Positions 44,519-53,041 of a stretch of 64,000 nt of DNA are shown piece by piece. Source of the DNA: JBFMHP01 sp040752855. Its GTDB lineage: Bacteria; Pseudomonadota; Gammaproteobacteria; RBG-16-57-12. Below the pieces are notes generated by a model. It saw only the letters and a list, made by a program, of their open reading frames with translations. It was not told the DNA's origin and made no database searches. The position numbers and the translations under genes are program-made. Location: contig JBFMHP010000025.1 of assembly GCA_040752855.1 (NCBI GenBank), forward strand, positions 89,627 to 153,626, given 5' to 3'. The first letter of the stretch is position 1, and each line of letters starts with the position of its first letter.

Positions 44519-44520
44519 CT
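44445..44520. repeat. Dispersed repeat overlapping porin 5' end
   Basis: CACGCTT-N5-GATGCGAAAAGGC-N4-GAGTGCG (44448-44483) is the same as 17273-17308 in sequence and spacing, and the right end GGGGGCTGAGAACCATCTCT matches GGGGGCTAAGGAGCCATCTCT at about 17421-17441. The middle, which at 17311-17424 holds two large palindromes, is reduced here to about 20 bases. The repeat covers codons 1-25 of the porin frame. Confidence 0.7.
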
Positions 44521-44734
44521 CTTAAAACCTCCTATGAGGCTTTTAATCAATGGATTTCGTTGCTAAGGAATCTCTGATCAATTCATTATTCCGGACGGCG
44601 CGCAGCGAAGACCCGGAATCCGGCAGTTACAATTCATAGTGTTGTTGGATTCCGGAATTTGCCGGAAGAGCGCAAAGAATCGTTGTTGAGGGCCTCCCTA
44701 AGACGCAGGTTGTTGCGGAAAAGGACAAAATCGA

Positions 44735-45646
44735 ATGATGAAAAAGCTGATGATTAGAAATCTTATATGCGCGTGCCTGGTAATCCTGCAGGCAAGCATC
44801 GCCTACGCCAGGGATGACACCGCCAAGTGTTTCCTCTGGGAAGCGCGTTCGGCGAGCGCCACGGTCTATCTGATGGGGTCGATCCACATGATGCGCGAGG
44901 ATCTCTATCCCCTTAATCGCTGTTATGACGAGGCCTTTGCCAAGGCCGACACCGTGGTGGTCGAACTCAATCTGCTGGCTATCGATCCCAACGAGATGGG
45001 CCAGCGCATGCTGACTCTCGGCATGTTTCCCCAAGGTGAAACCCTGGCCGATCATTTGACGCCCACCACGCTCAAGCGCCTGCAGGAATATCTGCAAACG
45101 GCCGGCATTCCGTATGACAAAGTGGCCACGCTGCGCCCCTGGTTTCTGGGGTTGACGCTGACGTTGCAAGAGGCCGCGCGCCACGGTTACCGCAGCGACA
45201 TCGGCGTCGATGTGATGTATCTGAACAAGGCTCAGGGCAAGAAAGAAATCCTGCAGCTCGAATCCCTCGACAGCCAGCTTGCGGCGCTCTCGGGCGACAG
45301 TCCGATGGAACAGGAACTCATGCTGGCGGCCTCGCTGGAGGACCTGCCGCGGTTGAAACAATACATGGGAGAGATGGTCGCGCTGTGGCAACGCGGTGAT
45401 GCTGATGGCTTATATGAAATGGTGGTCGAACCGCTGCGGCGCTATCCGTCATTGGGCCAATCGTACCGGCGCCTGTTCGATGAGCGTAATCACGCGATGA
45501 GCAAGAAGATCGAGGGATACCTCAAGCAGAAAAAAACCTACCTGGTGATCGTTGGCGGCGGACACATGGGCGGCAAGGATGGGCTGGTGAAGTTATTGCA
45601 GGCCAAAGGCTATGCAGTCCGGCAAGTGGAATATCAGCGGAAATAG
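44735..45646 (+). CDS. TraB/GumN family exported protein
   Basis: A 303-residue protein with an N-terminal signal peptide (IRNLICACLVILQASIAYA). The TraB/GumN pattern is clear: FLWEARSASATVYLMGSIHMMREDLYPL, a Glu in VVVELNLL, and LVIVGGGHMGGKDGLV near the end. The family has the Tiki-like fold of putative metalloproteases, with conserved His and Glu residues present here. Substrate unknown. The ATG has AAAAGGA upstream. It is monocistronic and converges on the dioxygenase gene. Confidence 0.88.
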   Translation: MMKKLMIRNLICACLVILQASIAYARDDTAKCFLWEARSASATVYLMGSIHMMREDLYPLNRCYDEAFAKADTVVVELNLLAIDPNEMGQRMLTLGMFPQGETLADHLTPTTLKRLQEYLQTAGIPYDKVATLRPWFLGLTLTLQEAARHGYRSDIGVDVMYLNKAQGKKEILQLESLDSQLAALSGDSPMEQELMLAASLEDLPRLKQYMGEMVALWQRGDADGLYEMVVEPLRRYPSLGQSYRRLFDERNHAMSKKIEGYLKQKKTYLVIVGGGHMGGKDGLVKLLQAKGYAVRQVEYQRK

Positions 45647-45670
45647 TGGAATTCATTTCGCTCCATCGGC

Positions 45671-46444
45671 TCATCCAAACTGCACCGACCGTCGGCTGAG
45701 ACTGCCCCACTCGAAACCTTCGATCGGAAAGCTTACGTTTTCACCTTGGCCTGCGCCGGCTGCGATCAGCAGCGGTCGGAAATGCTCCGGGGTGGGGTGA
45801 TTGCGACTGGCATGTGGCGCGCGGGTGCGCCAGTCGATCAAGGCCTCCTCATCGTGATCGCTCAGGGTTTGCCTGACCCAGTGATCGAATTCGATCGCCC
45901 AGCCGGGAGGCGGCCCGGCGCCATCGGTTGCCAGCTCGCGCAGGTTGTGGGTGATGACGCCGCTGGCGGCGATCAGGATGCCATGGGCGCGCAGCGATGA
46001 TAACCGCCGACCCAGCTCAAATAGCTGTCGGTCAGTCAGGCCATGCGGCATCGACAGTTGCAGTATCGGCACATCGGCATCCGGCCACATATGCCGAAAG
46101 GGTATCCAGACGCCGTGGTCGAGCCCGCGTTTCGTGACGGCCGTGGCCGGGTCGACACCCAGCGCCTCGGCGACCGCCTCGATCAAACCCGGCACGGCGG
46201 CCGCGCCCGGCGCAGGGTATTGCAATCGATACAATTCGGCTGGAAAGCCGCCGAAGTCGTAGATCAGTTCCCGGTGTTCACCGGTCTCGCCGAAGGCCAG
46301 TCGATCCGCCTCCCAGTGCGCCGACACCACCACGATCGCCCGTGGATGCGGCAGATCCTGCGCCCAGCGGCGATAGTCGGCACCCTTGAAGGGTTCGATG
46401 GCAAGCATGGGTGAGCTGTGGGCGACGAAGATGGCGGGGAGCAT
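45671..46444 (-). CDS. Class III extradiol dioxygenase family (YgiD/DODA-like)
   Basis: A 257-residue LigB-fold protein. Metal-binding His residues are likely in FVAHSSPMLAI and VVSAHWEAD, with further conserved His in KRGLDHGVWIPFRHM and SGVITHNLREL. Relatives such as E. coli YgiD open catechol-type rings (for example DOPA) with non-heme iron or zinc. The substrate here is unknown. It is a single gene, convergent with the TraB/GumN gene. Confidence 0.9.
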   Translation of the reverse strand: MLPAIFVAHSSPMLAIEPFKGADYRRWAQDLPHPRAIVVVSAHWEADRLAFGETGEHRELIYDFGGFPAELYRLQYPAPGAAAVPGLIEAVAEALGVDPATAVTKRGLDHGVWIPFRHMWPDADVPILQLSMPHGLTDRQLFELGRRLSSLRAHGILIAASGVITHNLRELATDGAGPPPGWAIEFDHWVRQTLSDHDEEALIDWRTRAPHASRNHPTPEHFRPLLIAAGAGQGENVSFPIEGFEWGSLSRRSVQFG

Positions 46445-46538
46445 GATGTCTTCAGCAGAAGTCGAATTTTCTTAGCATAGCCTATTACTACCGAGTCAGT
46501 GATGTCGTGGGTTCCATCACCCCATTTGGCGCAGGCTG

Positions 46539-46567
46539 AAAAAAGTGACGCCCGCAAGCGCGGGCGT
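46539..46567 (-). terminator. Rho-independent terminator after ppiC
   Basis: On the minus strand ACGCCCGC and GCGGGCGT form a perfect eight-base stem (46548-46555 with 46560-46567) followed by CAC and a run of T. It lies 25 bases after the parvulin stop. Confidence 0.9.
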
Positions 46568-46591
46568 TACCAGGAGGGTGGGTCGAGTCGG

Positions 46592-47395
46592 TTACTTCTT
46601 CTCTTTCTCGCCGTTCTTGCTGACTTCGATCTTTGCACCCTTGCGCAGTGATTCAATGTAGTCCTGGATGCGTTTGTTGATCACGCTGGTGCGGATCTGG
46701 TCTTTGAGGCTGTTGAACTCGGGCGGCGGCACGTCGCGCGAGTCTTCCAGCAGGATTACATGCCAGCCGAATTGGGTTTGCACCGGGGTCTTGGTGTATT
46801 CGCCCTTCTTGAGCCCCTTCACGGCATCGGCGAACGGCTTGACCATCTGCTCGGGACGGAACCAGCCGAGATCGGGGCCGTTGGGGTCGGTGGTCTTTTC
46901 CGTGGCCAGTTTGGTGAAGTCCGCGCCGCCTTCCAGGGCCTTGATCGCGGCCTTGGCCTCGTCTTCCTTTTCCACCAGGATGTGCTTGGCCTGGAATTCC
47001 TTGTTCGACAAGCCCTTCATGGATTTGTCGTATTCGGCGCGCAGCATCTCCTCGGTCACCTCGCCCTTGGCCTGGATGGTCTTCTGCATCGTATAGGCGG
47101 CGAGCAGGTTCTTTTGCTGATTTTCCAGCACGGTGCGATAGTCCTTGTCCTTGTCGAGGCCGCGCTTCTTGGCGTCCTGGGCGATCAGTTCACGATTGAT
47201 CAACTCCTGCACCAGCAGGTCCTGCGGCAGTGTCTGCGGGCTGCCGCCTTGGCGCATCTTGGTGTAGTCCTGCACATCGGCTTCGGTGATCTTCTTGCCG
47301 TTGACGGTTGCCAGCACCTTGTCTTCCGCGAGGGCGGTGGAGGCGAGCAGGCCGCCGGCGAGCGTCAAGCCGACGATCAGAGCAGTCTTTTTCAT
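46592..47395 (-). CDS. Periplasmic parvulin-type peptidyl-prolyl isomerase
   Basis: A 267-residue exported chaperone/isomerase. The signal peptide ends near residue 23 (LLASTALAED). A SurA-like N-terminal helical part (about 24-130) is followed by a parvulin domain (about 135-230; QAKHILVEKEDEAKAAI, GPDLGWFRPEQMVKPF, TQFGWHVILLED). It has a Lys-rich tail. It helps outer-membrane protein folding in the periplasm. It ends the yciB-yciI-bolA-ppiC group, with a terminator after it. Confidence 0.93.
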   Translation of the reverse strand: MKKTALIVGLTLAGGLLASTALAEDKVLATVNGKKITEADVQDYTKMRQGGSPQTLPQDLLVQELINRELIAQDAKKRGLDKDKDYRTVLENQQKNLLAAYTMQKTIQAKGEVTEEMLRAEYDKSMKGLSNKEFQAKHILVEKEDEAKAAIKALEGGADFTKLATEKTTDPNGPDLGWFRPEQMVKPFADAVKGLKKGEYTKTPVQTQFGWHVILLEDSRDVPPPEFNSLKDQIRTSVINKRIQDYIESLRKGAKIEVSKNGEKEKK

Positions 47396-47421
47396 TGGTG
47401 TTCCTTTGGTTGTGAGTGGGT

Positions 47422-47703
47422 TCAGGGGTTAATTTCTTCGGGCGTCTTCGCCTGGATGCTCAGCGCATGGATCTCGGTTTCCATGGCCTCGCCCAGCGCG
47501 TTGTACACCATGCGGTGACGCTCCAGCAGCCGTTTGCCGCGGAAGGCCGCGGAGACGATATTGACCTGGAAATGGCCGCGTCCGCCCGCGCTGCGGTGCC
47601 CCGCGTGCTTGTCGCTGTCGTCGATGATCTCGAGACTGCTTGGGGCAAGCGCTTTGTGGAGTGTATCTCTTATCAATTGAATACGCTGTGCGCTGGTTAA
47701 CAT
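47422..47703 (-). CDS. bolA: BolA family protein
   Basis: A 93-residue BolA protein. Seen: SSLEIIDDSDKHAGH with the conserved His, GRGHFQVNIVSAAFRGKRLLERHRMVYNAL with the helix-turn-helix-like core, and ALSIQAKTPEE at the end. BolA works with monothiol glutaredoxin in iron-sulfur trafficking and affects cell shape and stress. Its start overlaps the yciI stop by seven bases; the long frame upstream of ATG 47703 is a shadow of yciI and yciB. Confidence 0.94.
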   Translation of the reverse strand: MLTSAQRIQLIRDTLHKALAPSSLEIIDDSDKHAGHRSAGGRGHFQVNIVSAAFRGKRLLERHRMVYNALGEAMETEIHALSIQAKTPEEINP

Positions 47704-47999
47704 GGGAAGACCTGCTTGAACGGCTTGATGGTGATCTCGCCATAGACGCCGGCGCTGACATAGGGATCGGTCGCCGCCCAAGTCTTGGCCGCGTCGAGCG
47801 AGGCGAATTCCGCCACGATCAGACTGCCGGTGAAGCCGGCCGGGCCGGGATCGGGGCTGTCGATGGCCGGGTGCGGGCCGGCCAGCACCAGGCGCCCTTC
47901 GGCCTGCAAGGCCTCGAGGCGCTTGAGGTGATCGGGCCGCGCGGCCTTGCGCCGCTCCAGGCTGTTTTCGACGTCCTGACAGATGATGGCGTAGAGCAT
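47697..47999 (-). CDS. yciI: YciI family protein
   Basis: A 100-residue dimeric alpha-beta barrel protein. Seen: MLYAIICQDVENSLERRKAARPDHL, with the conserved Asp and His, and FASLDAAKTWAATDPYVSAGVY at the end. The exact reaction is not established. It lies 3 bases after yciB, as in related genomes. Confidence 0.93.
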   Translation of the reverse strand: MLYAIICQDVENSLERRKAARPDHLKRLEALQAEGRLVLAGPHPAIDSPDPGPAGFTGSLIVAEFASLDAAKTWAATDPYVSAGVYGEITIKPFKQVFPC

Positions 48000-48002
48000 G
48001 AT

Positions 48003-48551
48003 TTAGTCCTTTTGCGTTTGTTCCTGGGCGCTGGCGTAGCGCGAGAGGAACAGCCCCTGCGCGATGACGAAGACCAGGGTCAGGCCGAGGATGCCGAAGA
48101 GCTTGAAGTCGACCCAGGTGTCGGTGTCGAAGTGATAGGCGACGTAGAGGTTGAGCGCGCCGGTCGCCACGAAAAAGCCGACCCAGGCCAGGTTGAGGTT
48201 GCGCCAGACCGCCGCCGGCAGGGCGATGGCATGGCCGAGCATGCGTTCGATGATCGATTTCCCGCCGATGAACTGGCTGCCGAGGAAGACGGCGGCGAAC
48301 AGCCAATTGACCACCGTGGGTTTCCATTTGATGTAGGTTTCATCATGCAGCAGCAGGGTGGCGCCGCCAAACACGACGATGATCGCCAGGCTGATCAGGT
48401 GCATCTTTTCCACTCGACGGTGAATGAGCCAGAGCACGGCCACCTGGACCACGGTCGCTACGATGGCCACCACGGTGGCGGTGTAGATGCCGTAGAATTT
48501 ATAGGCGATGAAAAACAGGATGATGGGAAAAAAGTCGCTGAGGATTTTCAT
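48003..48551 (-). CDS. yciB: Septation-related inner membrane protein YciB/IspZ
   Basis: A 182-residue polytopic inner membrane protein. Seen: ILSDFFPIILFFIAYKFYGIYTAT, WKPTVVNWLFAAVFLGSQFIGGKSIIERMLG, and RNLNLAWVGFFVATGALNLYVAYHF, the family hallmarks. It influences cell envelope synthesis and division. It is the first gene of the yciB-yciI-bolA-ppiC operon and divergent from the PHP nuclease gene. Confidence 0.95.
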   Translation of the reverse strand: MKILSDFFPIILFFIAYKFYGIYTATVVAIVATVVQVAVLWLIHRRVEKMHLISLAIIVVFGGATLLLHDETYIKWKPTVVNWLFAAVFLGSQFIGGKSIIERMLGHAIALPAAVWRNLNLAWVGFFVATGALNLYVAYHFDTDTWVDFKLFGILGLTLVFVIAQGLFLSRYASAQEQTQKD

Positions 48552-48727
48552 GAGTTCAAAATCTGTCTCTGGTCACAATGCATGGGCTGAGCCCGAAAGA
48601 ACTTTAGCACAAACCAGGTGTTTGGGGGCAATGTCCCATCCATTGGCTCGGACAATTGCGGCAAATAGGGTACACTACGCCTCCGCCCCATGGGTTCAGG
48701 GGCTCAATTCTGAAGACGCGAAGTACA

Positions 48728-49657
48728 TTGGAAACGGTTATTTCTCAATCCCCTGGCGGCACCACGGGCCGAGTTGGAAACAGCGCCCGGACGGTCATTG
48801 ATCTGCACAGTCATTCCACGGCCTCCGACGGGACGCTGACCCCGGCCCAACTGGTGGCCAAGGCCGCCGCGTGCGGGGTGGCGGTGCTGGCCTTGACCGA
48901 TCACGACACTACATCGGGTCTGGAGGAGGCATGCGCGGCGGCGGTGGGTTCCCCGCTCGTGCTGATCAAAGGCATCGAGATTTCGGTCACCTGGAATTAC
49001 CACACCGTCCACATCGTGGGACTCAATATCGATCCCGGGCACGGCGCTTTGCAGCAGGGATTGGCGCGCCTGATCGAATTTCGCGCCTGGCGCGCCCAGG
49101 AGATCGGTGCGCGTCTGGAGAAGAAGGCGGGCATCGCCGGGGCCTATGCCGGCGCGCAGGCCTATGCCAAGGGGGCCCTGGTCAGCCGGACGCACTTTGC
49201 GCGCTTCCTGCTCGATCGCGGTCACGTCAGGACCATGCAGGATGCCTTCGATCGCTATCTCAAACGCAGCCGGCCGGCCTATGTGCCGGGGCAATGGGCG
49301 GGCCTCGAGGAGGCGGTAAGCTGGATCAATCAGTCCGGCGGTCAGGCGGTGATCGCGCACCCGGCGCGCTATCCGTTTACTGCCACCAAGCTGCGCGAAT
49401 TGCTGGGGGCGTTCAAGGAATGCGGCGGGGCGGGCATCGAGGTGGTCTCCGGCAGTCATAGCCGGGACGATTACTTCGTGATGGCCAATCTCGCCCGCCG
49501 CTTCGGGCTCGCCGCCTCGGCGGGCTCCGATTACCACGGCCCGGAGAATCCGTGGCTGGAGCTGGGCGTGCTGCCGGAGTTACCCGCGGGCTGTGTCCCG
49601 GTCTGGCAATCCTGGAATATTCCCGGCGTCATACCAGCGGTGCCGGGTCGGCCATGA
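48728..49657 (+). CDS. PHP-domain nuclease/phosphatase (YciV/TrpH-like)
   Basis: A PHP-domain protein related to E. coli YciV (RNase AM), which removes 5' nucleotides from RNA fragments. Metal motifs: DLHSHSTASDG near the N-terminus, LALTDHDTTSGLEEA, and later HPARYPFT, SGSHSRDDY and AGSDYHGPENPW. The start is uncertain: no ATG lies close before DLHSHS. TTG 48728 is the nearest common start; an ATT at 48797 directly before DLH is another possibility. The stop overlaps the yciO ATG. It leads the operon to rluB. Confidence 0.85.
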   Translation: METVISQSPGGTTGRVGNSARTVIDLHSHSTASDGTLTPAQLVAKAAACGVAVLALTDHDTTSGLEEACAAAVGSPLVLIKGIEISVTWNYHTVHIVGLNIDPGHGALQQGLARLIEFRAWRAQEIGARLEKKAGIAGAYAGAQAYAKGALVSRTHFARFLLDRGHVRTMQDAFDRYLKRSRPAYVPGQWAGLEEAVSWINQSGGQAVIAHPARYPFTATKLRELLGAFKECGGAGIEVVSGSHSRDDYFVMANLARRFGLAASAGSDYHGPENPWLELGVLPELPAGCVPVWQSWNIPGVIPAVPGRP

Positions 49658-50286
49658 GTCAGTTCTTCCAGATTCATCCCGAGAATCCGCAGCAGCGTCT
49701 GGTCCGCCAGGCCGCCGAGATCCTGCGCCAGGGCGGGTTGATCGCCTATCCCACGGAGTCCGGCTATGCCCTGGGCTGCTGCCTGGAGAACAAGGACGCG
49801 CAGGAGACAATCCGCGAGATCCGCCGCCTGGACAGCAAGCACAACTTCACACTGGTCTGCCGGGATCTCTCACAGGTGGCGACCTATGCGAAGGTTAACA
49901 ATACCGCCTACCGGCTGATGAAGACCCTCGCCCCCGGACCCTATACCTTCATACTCGAGGCCACGCGCGAGGTGCCGCGCCGCTTGCAGAATCCCAAGCG
50001 CAAGACCATTGGCTTGCGGGTGACGGCCAACGTGATCGCCCAGGCCCTGCTGGAGGAACTGGGCGAACCCCTGATGAGTTCCACCCTGATCCTGCCCGGC
50101 GAGGAACTGGTGATGACCGATCCCTACGAGATCCGCGAGATCCTGGAACACCGCCTGGAATTGATCATCGACGGCGGCTTTTGCGGCTATGAGCCGACCA
50201 CGGTGATCGATCTGGAGGGAGATGTCCCCGTTGTAGTGCGGGTGGGGCAGGGTGACGTCAGTCGATTTACGGAAGTCTCTGAGTGA
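49654..50286 (+). CDS. yciO: YciO/Sua5/YrdC family protein
   Basis: A 210-residue protein with the YrdC-like fold. It starts at the ATG overlapping the PHP gene stop (MSQFFQIHPENPQQRLV). Seen: GGLIAYPTESGYALGCCLENKDA, TLAPGPYTFILEATREVPRRL, and SSTLILPGEEL. Relatives make threonylcarbamoyl-AMP for tRNA modification, but the YciO group is thought to have a different or weaker role. The position next to the PHP gene is conserved in gammaproteobacteria. Confidence 0.93.
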   Translation: MSQFFQIHPENPQQRLVRQAAEILRQGGLIAYPTESGYALGCCLENKDAQETIREIRRLDSKHNFTLVCRDLSQVATYAKVNNTAYRLMKTLAPGPYTFILEATREVPRRLQNPKRKTIGLRVTANVIAQALLEELGEPLMSSTLILPGEELVMTDPYEIREILEHRLELIIDGGFCGYEPTTVIDLEGDVPVVVRVGQGDVSRFTEVSE

Positions 50287-50331
50287 TCCGCACTCGGAGT
50301 CGGGACCGATTCCGGGTATAATCCCCCCACT

Positions 50332-50985
50332 ATGGATCTAAGTCTTCCACAAATCATTGCCGTCTCAATCCTGCCGCTGCTGTTCGGAATCACCGTTCAT
50401 GAGGTTGCCCACGGCTGGGTGGCCAAGCAGCTGGGCGATCCCACCGCCATGATGCTGGGGCGCCTGACGCTCAATCCCATCAAACACATCGACCCGATCG
50501 GCACCCTGTTGGTGCCCGGCATCCTTTTGATTTTGGGCGGGTTTGTCTTCGGCTGGGCCAAGCCGGTGCCGGTGACCTATGAGAATCTGCGCCATCCGCG
50601 CCGCGACATGGCCCTGGTGGCCGTGGCCGGGCCGGCCTCCAATCTGTTGATGGCCCTGATCTGGGCGCTGATCGCCAAGGTCGGTTTCATGCTGATGGGG
50701 CCGGATACCAATTGGTTGGCGGTACCATTGATCCTGATGGGCGGGACCGGCGTGACCTTCAATCTGGTGCTGATGGTATTGAACATGTTGCCGATCCCGC
50801 CGCTCGACGGCGGCCGGATCGTGAGCAGCCTGCTGCCCCCGCCGCTGGCGTGGAAATACGGCCAGATCGAGCCCTTCGGCTTCATTATCCTGATCGCCTT
50901 GATCGCCACTCAGGTGCTCGGCAAGATCCTGGCACCCGCCGTGGGATTGTTCGAGGCGGGCATCTACAAGATCTTCGGTTTATAG
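50332..50985 (+). CDS. Site-2 protease family (M50) membrane protein
   Basis: A 217-residue inner membrane metalloprotease-like protein. The zinc motif is VHEVAHG (HExxH) near residue 21, followed by the conserved AMMLGRLTLNPIKHIDPIGTLLVPG loop; the second metal motif is NMLPIPPLDGGRIV. It lacks a PDZ domain, unlike RseP. Its substrate is unknown. It lies in the yciO-trpS operon, a common arrangement. Confidence 0.92.
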   Translation: MDLSLPQIIAVSILPLLFGITVHEVAHGWVAKQLGDPTAMMLGRLTLNPIKHIDPIGTLLVPGILLILGGFVFGWAKPVPVTYENLRHPRRDMALVAVAGPASNLLMALIWALIAKVGFMLMGPDTNWLAVPLILMGGTGVTFNLVLMVLNMLPIPPLDGGRIVSSLLPPPLAWKYGQIEPFGFIILIALIATQVLGKILAPAVGLFEAGIYKIFGL

Positions 50986-51003
50986 GAAAGGTTGAATCAA
51001 ACC

Positions 51004-52206
51004 ATGCAGAATCAGCGTGTCCTCTCGGGAATGCGGACCACCGGCCGGTTACACCTCGGTCATTACCACGGCGTCTTGAAGAACTGGCTCAAGTTGCAGC
51101 ACGAGTACGAGTGCTTCTTCTTCGCCGCCGATTGGCATGCCCTGACCACCGAATACGAAAATCCGGCCGCCATCCGTCAAAACACCCTCGATATGACCAT
51201 CGACTGGCTGGCGGCGGGGGTCAATCCCGGCAAGGCGACCATCTTCATCCAATCGCAGGTGCCGGAGCACGCCGAACTGCATCTGCTGTTGTCGATGATC
51301 ACCCCGCTGAGTTGGCTGGAACGGGTGCCGACCTACAAGGACCAGCAGGAGAAGCTGCGCGAGAAGGACCTAGCCACCTACGGCTTCCTCGGCTACCCGC
51401 TGCTGCAAAGCGCCGACATCCTGATCTACAAGGCTGGCCACGTGCCGGTGGGCGAGGATCAGGTGTCTCACATCGAACTCACGCGCGAGATCGCGCGCCG
51501 CTTCAATCATCTCTACGGACGCGAGCCGGACTTCGAAGAGAAGGCCGCCGCCGCGGCCGCCAAGATGGGCAAGAAAAACGCCAAGCTCTATCACGAGCAG
51601 CGCCGCCGCTATCAAGAGGAAGGCGACCATGAGGCGCTGGAAGCGGCGCGCGCCTTGATCGTGGATCAACAGAACATCACGCTGGCCGACCGTGAGCGCC
51701 TGATCGGGTATCTCGAAGGCGAGGGCAAGATCATCCTGCCCGAACCGCACGCCCTGCTGACCAAGGCCTCGAAGATGCCGGGCCTCGACGGGCAGAAGAT
51801 GTCCAAGTCGTACAACAACACCATCACCCTGCGCGATGACGAAAAGACCGTCACGCAAAAACTGCGCACCATGCCGACCGATCCGGCGCGCGTGCGCCGC
51901 ACCGATCCGGGTGATCCGGCCAAATGCCCGGTCTGGCAATTCCATGAGGTGTATTCGAGCGATGAGGTCAAGCAATGGGTGCAGCAGGGTTGCCGCAGCG
52001 CCGGCATCGGCTGCTTGGAGTGCAAGCAACCCGTGATCGACGCCGTGCTGCAAGAGCTGGCGCCGATGCAGGAGCGGGTGCTCGAATACAGCGAGAACCC
52101 GAATCTGGTGCGGAACATTCTCACCGAAGGCAGCGAACGCGCGCGCGAAGTCGCCGGCGAAACGCTGGACGAAGTACGACAAGCCATGGGATTGGTGCAC
52201 CGCTGA
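51004..52206 (+). CDS. trpS: Tryptophanyl-tRNA synthetase
   Basis: TrpRS charges tRNA-Trp. The protein has about 400 residues, the longer type found in many beta- and gammaproteobacteria. Class I motifs: LHLGHYHGVLKNW (HIGH-like) and GQKMSKSYNNTI (KMSKS). The extension holds KCPVWQFHEVYS and RSAGIGCLECKQPV, whose Cys residues may bind a metal. Start: ATG 51004; the TTG at 50992 is in frame and close to AGGA. The stop overlaps scpA (TGATG). Confidence 0.95.
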   Translation: MQNQRVLSGMRTTGRLHLGHYHGVLKNWLKLQHEYECFFFAADWHALTTEYENPAAIRQNTLDMTIDWLAAGVNPGKATIFIQSQVPEHAELHLLLSMITPLSWLERVPTYKDQQEKLREKDLATYGFLGYPLLQSADILIYKAGHVPVGEDQVSHIELTREIARRFNHLYGREPDFEEKAAAAAAKMGKKNAKLYHEQRRRYQEEGDHEALEAARALIVDQQNITLADRERLIGYLEGEGKIILPEPHALLTKASKMPGLDGQKMSKSYNNTITLRDDEKTVTQKLRTMPTDPARVRRTDPGDPAKCPVWQFHEVYSSDEVKQWVQQGCRSAGIGCLECKQPVIDAVLQELAPMQERVLEYSENPNLVRNILTEGSERAREVAGETLDEVRQAMGLVHR

Positions 52207-53039
52207 TGAACGAGCATATCGAACAAGCCGCCATTGCCGAACACCCCGCGGCGCAGGTCGAGCAGCAGGAGATGCCGTTTGCCATGATCCATGGCAAGCA
52301 GATCATCGAGCTGCCCAAGGACCTGTACATCCCGCCGGATGCGCTGGAAATATTCCTCGAGGCCTTCGAAGGGCCGTTGGATCTGCTGCTCTACCTGATC
52401 CGCAAGCAGAACCTCGATGTCCTCGACATCCCGATCGCCGAGATCACCCGGCAGTACATGGAATACGTCGAGGTGATGAAGGCGCTGAACCTCGAGCTGG
52501 CGGCCGATTACCTGGTGATGGCGGCGATGCTCGCCGAGATCAAATCGCGCATGCTGCTGCCGCGGCCGAAGTCCGACGAGAACGAGGAGGAAGAGGACCC
52601 GCGCGCCGAGTTGATCCGCCGCTTGCAGGAATACGAGCGCTACAAGAAGGCGGCCGAGGACATCGACTCGCTGCCGCGCCTGGAGCGCGAGAATTTTCTC
52701 GCCAAGGTGCAGGCCCCGGAGAAGCGCCAGCAGAAGCTCCACCCCGACGTGGATATGAAGGAGATCATCCTGGCGTTCAAGGACGTGATGCGCCGCGCGG
52801 AGCTGTTCACCTCGCACCATGTGCAGCGCGAGGCCCTGTCGGTGCGCGAGCGCATGTCGCAGATCCTCGATCGGTTGCGCAGCGAGGCCTTCGTGGACTT
52901 CGTGAATCTGTTTACCTATGACGAAGGGCGGCGCGGCGTGGTGGTGGCGCTGCTCGCGATCCTTGAACTGCGCAAGGAAGCCCTGATCGAATTGATTCAA
53001 ACCGAGCCTTACGGCCCGATACATGTGAAGGCGGCGTAA
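52206..53039 (+). CDS. scpA: Segregation and condensation protein A
   Basis: ScpA is the kleisin that joins SMC and ScpB to organise the chromosome. It has 277 residues. The N-terminal 50 residues are a variable lead. The core starts FEGPLDLLLYLIRKQNLDVLDIPI, followed by AADYLVMAAMLAEIKSRMLLP and an acidic linker (DENEEEEDPRAEL); the C-terminal winged helix includes FVNLFTYDEGRRGVVVALLAILEL. The start overlaps the trpS stop; the longer upstream frame is a trpS shadow. Confidence 0.96.
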   Translation: MNEHIEQAAIAEHPAAQVEQQEMPFAMIHGKQIIELPKDLYIPPDALEIFLEAFEGPLDLLLYLIRKQNLDVLDIPIAEITRQYMEYVEVMKALNLELAADYLVMAAMLAEIKSRMLLPRPKSDENEEEEDPRAELIRRLQEYERYKKAAEDIDSLPRLERENFLAKVQAPEKRQQKLHPDVDMKEIILAFKDVMRRAELFTSHHVQREALSVRERMSQILDRLRSEAFVDFVNLFTYDEGRRGVVVALLAILELRKEALIELIQTEPYGPIHVKAA

Positions 53040-53041
53040 TC

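Noticed and set aside
47704..48327. Upstream extension of the bolA frame
   Set aside because: It runs through yciI and yciB in another frame; bolA has a good ATG at 47703 that overlaps the yciI stop.
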